DNA from: Verrucomicrobiales bacterium
GTDB lineage: Bacteria > Verrucomicrobiota > Verrucomicrobiia > Limisphaerales > J093
Direction of reading: 5' to 3'
Assembly (NCBI GenBank): GCA_024233305.1
Contig: JACKPV010000022.1
Coordinates: forward strand, 124,001-188,000
DNA length: 64,000 nt
Shown: positions 28,801 to 35,080 of the stretch, one piece after another
How positions within the stretch are numbered: position 1 is the stretch's first letter
Layout of the letters: each line of letters starts with the position of its first letter
Translations under genes and position numbers: made by a program
Notes under the pieces: generated by a model
The model's input: the letters and a program-made list of their open reading frames with translations, nothing else
What the model was told of the DNA's origin: nothing
The model's database searches: none

Positions 28801-30564
28801 CGTGTTGATCGCCATGTAGCGCATCCACTCGTCGACGTTGACCACCCGCTGCACGTCCTCGACGTAGGTTTCGGCGGAGGAGTATCCGGGGGTTTCGTTG
28901 AGCACACCGATGAGTTCAATGAGGTCGGACCAGTCGTTTTCGAGGAGGTTGTTCTCCTTGAAGTAGGCTTCCGCGTAATCGGGGTCCGTGGGATCGTCGC
29001 CGTGCCAGACCAGGTCGGCGTCGCTGTTCACGCCCGTCATGGGGTCGCGAATTCCCCGGTAGGAGTTGCCGTTTGGATCCCGCGGCCACGTGCGCCGCAC
29101 GAAGTCCTGATTGTAGTGTTCGTTGGCGGCGTAAGACCCGAAGGAATCCCCCGCGTCGGCCATCAGGTTCACGCCGTTGACGCGCACCTGGACCGGACGC
29201 GAATCGGCGGCCGGGACCCCCAGTCGACGGAAGATCGCGCTGCCGAGGATCTGCGAGTAGGCGTAGTGGGAATTCAGGTTGATGCCCCCCTGCCCCTTCC
29301 AGTGCCGGTCCTCGGGGAGGTCGAGATGGTAATTGTTCGGGTTGCTGGTGCGTGTCCCGTGGCCGCGGTTCCGTACCCCGGCATTGTAGCGAACCTGCGT
29401 CGTCGTTCCCCCGGTGAGCACACCGTCGGTCGTGATCCAGGTGGCGTTCATCTGCGCGTCGCTGTCGGCGTCAGGAAACTGCCGGCCCAATTCGCGGAGT
29501 TCGGCCCGTTCGTTCTCCCGCATGATGATCCGATACAGCGGCTGCGCGCCTGCATACGTGCTGTTGTCGACCTGGTAGAGCAGGTTGGCCGTGCGGTCCG
29601 AATCCGTCGGCGGCTCGTAAGCGGGATGGAGGCGGCGATGCCCTTGCGCATCGGTCGCGTCGATGAAGAATTCCACCACCGTCCCGTTGGCCTGCGGCGG
29701 CACGAGGGCCCCGAAAATACCGTCCCCGGCCAGGCTGTCCCCACCGGAACCGTCGTCGGCCATCGGGACCACGGTGAAATCGGGCGCACCGTCCGCGCGC
29801 CAATGCAGCGTCACGGCGACCTCCGCCAACTGCTCATCCAGCACCCGCGCGGTGACGGCCACCGGATCGGCGGGCAGCGGAATCGGCGGGTGATGGTGGA
29901 CGTCGAGGATCAGCGGGGCAACATCGGGAGCAGCGGTCGAGTTCGGACTGCCGGGGGTTCCGCCGGGGGCGAGGCTGCTGCTCCAATTGTGAGCCGGCTC
30001 ATTGGGCAGATCCGTGGTGATCAATTCGAGCGAATGCCCGGCCCCGTCGTGCGGTGCCCGCCATTCCCAGCCACGGTGGCCGAACATCGGCTCGCCGAGC
30101 ACGCGGACCGCCCAGTCGCCTTCCCCGTAAAACACCAGTTCATCGACCACGTTGCCGGCGGCATCCTTGAGTTGGATCCGGTGACGCAACACCCCGCTCC
30201 AACCCGACACGACCCGAGTGACGCCGGGGTGCTGCGCGGCAAATGTCGGTCCGTCCGCAGCAACCACCAGCCAGCCGCCCGCCGGCACGCTCGTATCCGC
30301 CGGGCACGTCAGCGTCACATCCCCCGCCACCCGCCAGCCGGAGAGATCGACGGCGGTGGAACCGGGGTTGGACAGCTCGAACCACTGTTCGAGCAGATTC
30401 GTCCCCACCGGGTGATGGTAGACCTCGTTGATCACGATGTCCGCCGGATAGGCCGGCAGACAGGCGACCAGGACCAGGAGCCAGAGGTTCGAACGAGAGG
30501 ACAACCGATTGCTCACCCGCGCCCACAAAGCAGTAAACATGCCAGCCAAAACGATTCTACCCAT
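22897..30564 (-). CDS. giant exported protein: lamin-tail domains, CotH-like kinase region, beta-helix
   Basis: 2555 residues; the ATG at 30564 shares one base with the upstream stop (TAATG). The signal peptide ends near PAYPAD (about 36-41). Rough order: lamin-tail domain 1 (about 42-200, VINEVYHHP), CotH-like region (about 370-690, with NYHLDLPEDRHWKGQGGINL and VLPYDLDTLLG), beta-helix (about 810-1150, LVIEPGTTIYLDSG), lamin-tail domains near 1330, 1478, 1800, 1950, 2087 and 2247 (each with a V-I/V-N-E or S-E start), a DDG/NG beta-sandwich (about 1640-1790), a calcium-type DxDxDG segment (DDQDDDGLPDAWE, about 2432) and a terminal RFYRLVLR. CotH proteins phosphorylate spore-coat or secreted proteins; activity here is unproven. 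Likely extracellular or cell-surface. It lies between an outer-membrane barrel gene and a related beta-helix gene in one operon. Confidence 0.8.
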   Translation of the reverse strand: MGRIVLAGMFTALWARVSNRLSSRSNLWLLVLVACLPAYPADIVINEVYHHPVGTNLLEQWFELSNPGSTAVDLSGWRVAGDVTLTCPADTSVPAGGWLVVAADGPTFAAQHPGVTRVVSGWSGVLRHRIQLKDAAGNVVDELVFYGEGDWAVRVLGEPMFGHRGWEWRAPHDGAGHSLELITTDLPNEPAHNWSSSLAPGGTPGSPNSTAAPDVAPLILDVHHHPPIPLPADPVAVTARVLDEQLAEVAVTLHWRADGAPDFTVVPMADDGSGGDSLAGDGIFGALVPPQANGTVVEFFIDATDAQGHRRLHPAYEPPTDSDRTANLLYQVDNSTYAGAQPLYRIIMRENERAELRELGRQFPDADSDAQMNATWITTDGVLTGGTTTQVRYNAGVRNRGHGTRTSNPNNYHLDLPEDRHWKGQGGINLNSHYAYSQILGSAIFRRLGVPAADSRPVQVRVNGVNLMADAGDSFGSYAANEHYNQDFVRRTWPRDPNGNSYRGIRDPMTGVNSDADLVWHGDDPTDPDYAEAYFKENNLLENDWSDLIELIGVLNETPGYSSAETYVEDVQRVVNVDEWMRYMAINTLLDNNETCLATGVGDDYALYRGVDDARFLVLPYDLDTLLGRGQTGTPPGRSIGRMNNLPVIERFMKTPGFAPRYFHWLEYLARTAFTPEQMNPLIDQVLGEYVPQGTIDNLKAYRANQVAHVLSQFPRTLTVVHELTVQDGYARATEGAIALHGTAPAAATRSVHVNGVSVDWSAWEGAWDAPVVVLTPGLNRIRIAAAGEGGSEVARTELVVWFDDGSTATVGGTLGADTTWTASGGPYLVGADLTIVSGATLVIEPGTTIYLDSGVDLTVANGGRLLAEGTAEAPIRFGRVPGGTSSWGGLTINGGAGSPETRIAYTHFEFNSSTAIHSSGGAVFLDHLTFGTTTEQYVSLDNSSFVVSHCVFPAPSSGFEPVHGSGGIKSGGRGIFLRNFFGAAQGYNDIIDFTGGNRPGPILQVIENVFAGSGDDHLDLDSTDAWIEGNIFLHAHKNGSPDTASGVSGGADNADTSEVTIIGNLFYDCDQAAMAKQGNYFTLINNTIVHQTHEGGLDTEGAVVAVADEGTSQAAGLLVEANVMVDIEQLVRLQTSARVTFRNNLMPLPWDGPGGGNSTVAPLLNHLPQLDETFFNSWEEAQVMWEWFALQPGSPALQSGPNGRDRGGVISRGAAISGEPRGVTRATDATLTVGMNRSGDGIPSAGWPDGAGFTHYRFRLDDGAWSTPAPTSLPIVLSDLAPGPHRVEVSGRNDAGFFQDDPELGPAATVTRSLTWTVDPDHEPAGMPTIRLSEILARNRSTFLEPGLVPDLIELENPGSEAVDLSGMGLTDNVGVPHKFVFPAGTMLAAGGRLVVIADDGFGGAHLHTGFALKASGDDLSLFDTPARGGRLIDSVAFGVQLEDLSIGRRTDGTWGLCRPTFGGENEAVATGRPDSLRLNEWLTDAQFSGNNDFLELFNPDPLPVALGGLFLSDAAGAPRRHAIAALSFIGGLGFTEFVADNDPGQGADHLNFKLAADVGLILLSAPDGSLIDAVNYGPQTTDVSEGRSPNGRDGITRFIEPTPGAGNPGAPEGDCTLAVVTVPLLPLDAEWRFNDTQNLDGVEWRTEAYDDSGWSAGPALLGVESSSLPAPGLQTPMELGRITCYFRTRFLVETNLDGFDLSLTTVLDDGALVYLNGEPLLRVGLDTAAPAYDTRASRTVGNAVREFFTVPASALVAGENLLAVEVHQTSSSSSDMVWGLALDATRTYTNCAPGAAPPVVINEVLAANASFPNFNGRTADHVELFNPSDSPVDLAGLSLTDDPAFARKWVFPVGASLAPGAYQVVYCDANQAPSEVNSGFGLDAQGGRLFLFNTPGMGGGLLDALSYGLQTPDFALARVPDGDGAWNLAVPTPGAPNQAAALGSISALCVNEWMADPAGSDSDWFELHNRGEQPVALGGLFLTDDFTDRTKSPIPPLSFIGARGNAFVKFIADGDAGAGANHAGFSLKKGGEALGVFSAGGALIDAVSFGNQTTGVSQGRFPDGAVSILDFSDTASPGGSNHLPLATVVINEVLSHTDPPFEDAIEVFNPTASSVAISGWYLSNSPMELRKYRIPDETVIAAGGFAVFYEAQFNGPDAGAPFNFNSAHGDRAILSQAAADGELTGFRSEVSFGAAANGISFGRHLTSEGVDFTALTAPSFGIENPVDVVAFRTGRGAPNAEPLVGPVVISEIMYHPVTAGYEDPAEEFLEIENLSFATVPLFDPRNPENSWRLRDSVDFDFPRDTTLAARSRLLVVGFDPGDAGRLAAFRARFNAPVDVPVLGPWSGRLGNAGDSVELVRPDAVQLPPHPDAGYVPQILVDRVRYRPAPPWPDADGNGLSLQRSVAAAYGNEPLNWLAAAPTAGLPPGGAIDDQDDDGLPDAWEREHFGTLTRDGSEDFDGDGQTDGEEFLAGTDPRDPADALRLLAITALDYVSLDFSAVAGRSYAVEFRDALGAGTWEILRILPARIDTVRVTVTDAAPPDGGRFYRLVLR

Positions 30565-31772
30565 TAGAAGTCAAAGAGATAAACCCGGAAGCCCAGCGTG
30601 GCCGCGAAGTAGGACATGTCCCCGGTCTGCGCGCCGAGGTAGCCGGGAATCTCGAACTGATGATCCCAGCTGTACCCCCAGCGGGCGTCGAGGTTCAGCG
30701 AGAAGTTCCGGACGATGAAATACTCGACTCCCGCCCCCACGCCAACTGCAGGATGGAACCGGTTGCCCTCGGCCGTCACGCCGACGCTGCCCAGTTTCTC
30801 GTCCTTGAACTCGCTGTAGCAAACGCCGGCTCCGAGGAGGGCATAGGGCGTCCATCGGCCCATCGGATGGCGCAACCGCAGGCTGGCCAGGATCCACCCC
30901 TGCCCATACTCCCAGGCATCGCCCAACCCGTCCACGTTGAGCACGTGGTTGACATGATCGAACGACAGCTCCGTCCCCCAGTCCTGGCCGAAATCGGCGC
31001 CCAGCAGGAGTCCGCCGGTCTGGGACATCGCCCCGCCCCAAGCGGCCTGTTCCGGGCCCAGATGCACCCCGGACACCAACTGGTCATCCGTCAGGAGGTT
31101 GCCCCCCACCCGCACCCCGAAGTAGAAACGCGACCGCGGATCGGGCTCGGCACTTACCAGGGGGCGGGGCTGGTTCTCGTCGAAGAAGACCCGCAGCCCG
31201 AAGGTGAAGATGGGCGAGGACAGGTCAACCTCCTGCGGCTGACCATCCACACTCCCCTCGATGGGATCGACCCACATGTACTTGCCCTCAAGCCCGAAGG
31301 TCACGTTGTCCGCGATGAAATACTCGATCCCGGCGCCGACGGTGACGGCGAAGGTGTAGCCCTCGACCTGGATCGACTGGTTCAGAGCCCAGGGTTTGTT
31401 GTCCTTCACCTGCATCCAGGACGGGCCGATGCCCGTGATGAGGTAGGGCACCAAACGATCGTTCAACAGGGGATAGCGAAGTCGGAGTTCAGGGACCAAG
31501 TGGTAGCTCGACACCTCCGCGATGTTGACCGGTTCGCCCCAGTCGCGGGTAAAGTAGTCGAAGGCCAGTTCCGCCCCGAGGTGCCGGGTGAAGTTGGCTC
31601 CCAGCCCGAACGACCACAGATCGTCCACCTCCCACAAGGGATCCACGTCGCCGCTGTGAAACCGGAGATAAGGCCGGAACCGATCCGCATCCTCGGCCCG
31701 AAGTCCGACCCAGCCCGCCAACAGCACCAGGCTCACCGCCCCGGTAATGCCCCGCACATATCGAGTATTCAT
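30564..31772 (-). CDS. outer-membrane beta-barrel protein with tandemly duplicated halves
   Basis: 402 residues from the ATG at 31772 (MNTRYVRGIT; 31781 also possible). A signal peptide (about 1-28) precedes two similar halves. Half 1 (about 32-205) and half 2 (about 218-402) share YL/F.VR or YLRF, then GLGANF/GADFGQDWG, PYLITGIG/PYALLGAG, and VGAGIEYFIADN/VGAGVEYFIVRN. Both look like OmpA-type 8-strand barrels (outer-membrane protein beta-barrel domain). The chain ends in aromatic YLFDF, the usual barrel-assembly signal. It could form two 8-strand barrels or one larger barrel. First gene of a minus-strand operon, overlapping the giant-protein gene by one base, so it may be a surface anchor or export partner for that protein (inference). 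Confidence 0.8.
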   Translation of the reverse strand: MNTRYVRGITGAVSLVLLAGWVGLRAEDADRFRPYLRFHSGDVDPLWEVDDLWSFGLGANFTRHLGAELAFDYFTRDWGEPVNIAEVSSYHLVPELRLRYPLLNDRLVPYLITGIGPSWMQVKDNKPWALNQSIQVEGYTFAVTVGAGIEYFIADNVTFGLEGKYMWVDPIEGSVDGQPQEVDLSSPIFTFGLRVFFDENQPRPLVSAEPDPRSRFYFGVRVGGNLLTDDQLVSGVHLGPEQAAWGGAMSQTGGLLLGADFGQDWGTELSFDHVNHVLNVDGLGDAWEYGQGWILASLRLRHPMGRWTPYALLGAGVCYSEFKDEKLGSVGVTAEGNRFHPAVGVGAGVEYFIVRNFSLNLDARWGYSWDHQFEIPGYLGAQTGDMSYFAATLGFRVYLFDF

Positions 31773-31951
31773 GGAAATCATCGAGCGAATCCGTCGCAAC
31801 GAGTCGGCCCGCCAGGAGGTCCGTCGACAATCCGTGCGCCCTCCCACGTCCGCGCTTCGGACGGAGCATGGCGGGCCGGGCGAGGCGGGGCGGCGGCCGG
31901 AAGGCGAGCGATTGGCCCCGATTGGGCGTGATGGGAGAGCGAACGGGGGCA

Positions 31952-33061
31952 TCACGGCGCTTCCATCGCGAGGGACACGGCAACCGTGGTGAGCCCACCG
32001 GGTTCGGACGCGAAACTGATCTCGCCGCGGTGGGCCGAGACGATCCAGCGCGCCGTGCTCAGGCCGAGTCCGGAGCCCTCGATTTCGTTGTGGTGGCTGG
32101 GATCGACGCGGAAGAAACGCTCGAACACCCGCGATTGCAGATCCGAAGGCACCCCGGCGCCGGTGTTTTCGATGGTGAGCCTTGCGCGCCCCTCTGCCGC
32201 TTCCAGCGCGATGGTGACCAGCCCCCCAGCGTAGTTGTACTTCACCGCGTTATCCGTGAGATTGAGCAGGAGCTGCCGCAGACGGTTGCGGTCGCCGCGG
32301 ATCGTGAGCGGTTCGCAAGCCCCGAGGCGCACGGCGACCTCGCGCGGTTGGGCGAGGATCTGGGCATCCGCGAAGGCGTCCTGGACCAGTTCGTCCAGCC
32401 GCACGGGGGCATGGGCCAGCGGGACCAGGCCCGCATCCGCCTTGGTCAACAGGCTCAACCCATCGACGATTTGGGCCAGCCGCTGGACCTCATCCAGCTG
32501 GGTGCCGCAACGCTCGCGATGCGCGGCGGACAGTTCGGGATCCAGGGAGGCCGCTTCGAGTTCCCCCTGCAGCACGGTCAACGGGGTTTTCAGTTCGTGC
32601 GAGGCATTCAGGGTGAATTCCCGGATGCGTTGGAAGGACCCCGCCAGCCGGGCGGTCATCCCGTTGAAGACCTCCGTCAGGCGATCGAGTTCATCGCCGT
32701 TTCCCGAACGCGGCAGCCGCTCTTCAAGATTGTGCTCGGTGATTCGGCCGGCCGCCGCGGTGAGTTCGGCGACGGGCGCCAAGGCCTGCCGCACCAGAAA
32801 CCAGCCGCCCACCAATCCGAGCAGGGCTGCGGGCAAACCGAACCAGGCCCCGATCTGGACGATGTGCTCCAGCACCTCAGCCTCCTCCGCTTCCTCGTCC
32901 TCGAACCGTTCGTGCTCCGGTTCGCCCGACGGATGGCCATCCCGCCCCAGCAGTTCCCGATGCTCGACCACGAACTCCCGGTAGGCCACCGCGCCGATGA
33001 TGACGCTGGAAAGGAAGAAGACCCCGCTGTACCAAAGGGTGAGCCGCGTGCGAATTGTCAC
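31952..33061 (-). CDS. sensor histidine kinase of a two-component system
   Basis: 369 residues from a GTG at 33061, supported by a strong AAGGAGGT ribosome-binding site four bases upstream. Two membrane segments (about 8-28 and 68-91) flank a short periplasmic loop rich in Glu, Asp and His (about 33-63: EPEHERFEDEEAEEAE). HAMP follows (about 92-145), then the H-box NASHELKTPL with phosphoacceptor His155, N-box DNAVKYN, and ATP-lid motifs FFRVDPSHHN and GSGLGLSTARWI. It is an OmpR-partner kinase of the QseC/CusS type. The acidic, His-containing loop suggests sensing of cations or metals (inference). The start overlaps the response-regulator stop by four bases (GTGA). Confidence 0.9.
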   Translation of the reverse strand: MTIRTRLTLWYSGVFFLSSVIIGAVAYREFVVEHRELLGRDGHPSGEPEHERFEDEEAEEAEVLEHIVQIGAWFGLPAALLGLVGGWFLVRQALAPVAELTAAAGRITEHNLEERLPRSGNGDELDRLTEVFNGMTARLAGSFQRIREFTLNASHELKTPLTVLQGELEAASLDPELSAAHRERCGTQLDEVQRLAQIVDGLSLLTKADAGLVPLAHAPVRLDELVQDAFADAQILAQPREVAVRLGACEPLTIRGDRNRLRQLLLNLTDNAVKYNYAGGLVTIALEAAEGRARLTIENTGAGVPSDLQSRVFERFFRVDPSHHNEIEGSGLGLSTARWIVSAHRGEISFASEPGGLTTVAVSLAMEAP

Positions 33062-33732
33062 GGCACCTCCTTCAGCACGTAGCCCACCCCCCGCACCGTG
33101 TGGAAGAGCTTCGGCTCGAAGCCGGCATCCAGCTTTTCCCGCAGCCGTTTGAGATACACGTCAACGATGTTGCTCCCGGGATCGAAGTCGTAATCCCAGA
33201 CCTTCTCCAAAATGGCGGTCCGCGTGCAAATCCGGCCTGCCGAACGCATGAGGAATTCGAGCAACCGGTACTCGCGCGCCGTGAGATCGAACTCCTGCCC
33301 CCCGCGCCGCGCCGCCCGGGAGACCGTGTCCAGGCGCAGATCGCCCACCCGCAGCACCGTGGCTCGCGACTCGTTCCCGCGCCGCCCCAAAGCCCGCAAC
33401 CGCGCCACCAGCTCCGCCACCACGAACGGCTTCGGCAGGTAGTCGTCGGCGCCGGTGTTCAGCCCCTCGATCCGCTCGTCCACTTCCCCGCGCGCGGACA
33501 ACAGGATCACCGGCGTCGCGTTCAAGCGGTCGCGCAACTGCCGCAACACGCTCAGCCCATCGCGGCCCGGCAGCATGATGTCCAGCACGATGGCGTCGTA
33601 GGGAGTCGTCAGCGCCGCCATCAACCCGTCCTCGCCGTTCCCGCACACGTCGACCGCAAATCCTTCGGCAAGCAAGGCTTTGCGAACAAACGCCGCGGTG
33701 TTTTGATGATCTTCGACGACCAGGACGCGCAT
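33058..33732 (-). CDS. OmpR/PhoB-family response regulator
   Basis: 224 residues. The receiver domain (1-118) carries the phosphoacceptor Asp51 in VLDIMLPGRDG and the conserved Lys101 (LPKPF). The C-terminal winged-helix domain (about 128-221) has YDFDPGSNIVDVYLKRLREK, the typical recognition-helix region, and ends HTVRGVGYVLKE. It is encoded between a PepSY lipoprotein gene (three bases upstream of its ATG) and its partner kinase. It probably binds the direct repeats upstream of the operon (34759-34796) to control its own operon (inference). Confidence 0.93.
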   Translation of the reverse strand: MRVLVVEDHQNTAAFVRKALLAEGFAVDVCGNGEDGLMAALTTPYDAIVLDIMLPGRDGLSVLRQLRDRLNATPVILLSARGEVDERIEGLNTGADDYLPKPFVVAELVARLRALGRRGNESRATVLRVGDLRLDTVSRAARRGGQEFDLTAREYRLLEFLMRSAGRICTRTAILEKVWDYDFDPGSNIVDVYLKRLREKLDAGFEPKLFHTVRGVGYVLKEVP

Positions 33733-33735
33733 GCC

Positions 33736-34707
33736 TCATTTCACAAAACCGTGCCGCACCAACCGCAGGTCCCCGTCCTGAATCAACCCCACGCCCGGCG
33801 CGTAGAGTTTGTACTCCGTCCCGCCTTCCAGCGGCGTGGTTTCCTTGGTTTTCAGACAGTCCTTGAACCCGCCCGCCGGCGTCTCGAACGTCGCGGTAAC
33901 GGACACGTTCTCCGCCCGATCCATGGCGATCCCCGGCGCCTGTTCCTGATAGTAACGACCCCCGAGCCGGACCCGACCGGGCAGCAGGATTCCGCGGCGC
34001 GCCCCGTCCGTTCCCTCCCTCCAGGCGCCCGCATGGGAAACCACCCTGCCGTCCCGGTATTCGTCCACTTCCTCGCCCAGATAGTAGATGTTCCCGGTCA
34101 CGGTCCCGAAGGCCAGGAAGTTGCGCGAGACCTCGGCCAGTTCCCCATCGGCGGTTTCGCGTTCCTCGACAACGCGGGTAAAAACGCCGTTGATCTCCTT
34201 CGTTTCCGGCAGCACGCGGACAGTCAACTCGGCAGTCTTGCCGCCTTCGCGACCGTGCAGCGCGAGTTCGTAACCGGGTTCGAGAATGAAGAAGTCGTTG
34301 CGTCCGGTGGATGCCAACGGCTCATCGACCGGGCTCAACGTAGGCTCCCAGTCCTTGCGGCCCGCGGCGACGTGCTCCTCCACCGCCTCGTCCGCCTCTT
34401 CCTCCGGGGTCTCGGTGTCGGTGCCCACCACGGCGCCGGTCACTGCATCCACCAGCACCTCGGTGACATCACGGGTTCCCGGAGTGGCAAGATCGAAGGA
34501 CCAGATAAGCCGGCCGCCCTCGCGCTCCAGCTCGGCCTCCTTGACGGCGCCGCCGGGCACGCGGGCGAGCGCAGTCTGCCGGGCCTCGGCCTCCGGGATC
34601 CGCGCCTCGCGTTCGAGTTGTTCCCGCGTGGCTTCGCAACCCGTGACCAGGATCAAACCAGCGACAAGACCAAGCCCGAGGGGCCGGAGAAAGGCACTCT
34701 TACACAT
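33736..34707 (-). CDS. PepSY-domain lipoprotein, first gene of the two-component operon
   Basis: 323 residues from the ATG at 34707 (MCKSAFLRPLG), chosen because it gives a lipoprotein signal with lipobox LVTGC (Cys24). Residues about 35-100 are PepSY-like: ARQTALARVPGGAVKEAELE, then WSFDLATPGTRDVTEVLVDA and TGAVVGTDTETPEEEAD. The rest is a beta-rich domain without a recognised family (for example YYLGEEVDEYRDGRVVSHAG). PepSY domains often inhibit proteases or modulate signal proteins and commonly neighbour two-component genes. Here it sits three bases before the response regulator, so it is likely an envelope input for, or output of, the same system. Confidence 0.75.
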   Translation of the reverse strand: MCKSAFLRPLGLGLVAGLILVTGCEATREQLEREARIPEAEARQTALARVPGGAVKEAELEREGGRLIWSFDLATPGTRDVTEVLVDAVTGAVVGTDTETPEEEADEAVEEHVAAGRKDWEPTLSPVDEPLASTGRNDFFILEPGYELALHGREGGKTAELTVRVLPETKEINGVFTRVVEERETADGELAEVSRNFLAFGTVTGNIYYLGEEVDEYRDGRVVSHAGAWREGTDGARRGILLPGRVRLGGRYYQEQAPGIAMDRAENVSVTATFETPAGGFKDCLKTKETTPLEGGTEYKLYAPGVGLIQDGDLRLVRHGFVK

Positions 34708-35080
34708 AAGTCTGATGAAGTTTCCAGATTGCGGTTCGACAAGCCGTGGTGATCCTCGCGAACGCACGTGAACGGTAGATGAACGCCCGATGAAAAGCAG
34801 TTCATTTTCAACCCAGCGGGGGTGCGCATCTCCGCGGGTCCGGACCGTGCCGATCCACTCCGCGGAGATGGACCGTCGGGATGCGCGTAACTGCTGTCTT
34901 GGTAGTGAACCGGGGGGAGGCTCGGGCGGCGCGCAGGGGACTGCGCGCCCTACCCGCTGCCCGGAGGTAGGGCGTGTCGTGCCGGCATACGGTGATCGGA
35001 CGCCGTCCCGGAGACGCCCGACCGAAGGGGGACCGCCGGCGTTCCGCCGTGGTCCGGTGCTCCGGACGGCCCATCTCGGG
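34708..35080. other. intergenic region with several inverted repeats, 373 bases
   Basis: Contains the direct-repeat cluster above and three inverted repeats: ATCTCCGCGG (34828-34837) with CCGCGGAGAT (34860-34869); GGCGCGCAG (34928-34936) with CTGCGCGCC (34941-34949); and CCCTACC / GGTAGGG (about 34948-34973). The latter two could act as terminators for the 1183-residue gene that ends at 35081. No coding sequence is supported. Confidence 0.55.
34759..34796. promoter_or_regulatory. four phased direct repeats upstream of the two-component operon (candidate operator)
   Basis: Hexamers CGAACG (34759), TGAACG (34769), TGAACG (34780) and TGAAAA (34791) lie 10, 11 and 11 bases apart, about one helical turn. 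The cluster begins 52 bases upstream of the lipoprotein ATG (34707). OmpR-family regulators often bind such phased direct repeats, so autoregulation is plausible. This is a pattern call only. Confidence 0.5.

Noticed and set aside
27715..30567. Long open frame on the plus strand antisense to the giant protein
   Set aside because: Sequence is compositionally biased (Arg/Gly/Val/His-rich) with no domain pattern. The minus strand has clear lamin-tail, CotH and beta-helix motifs, so this is a GC-driven shadow.
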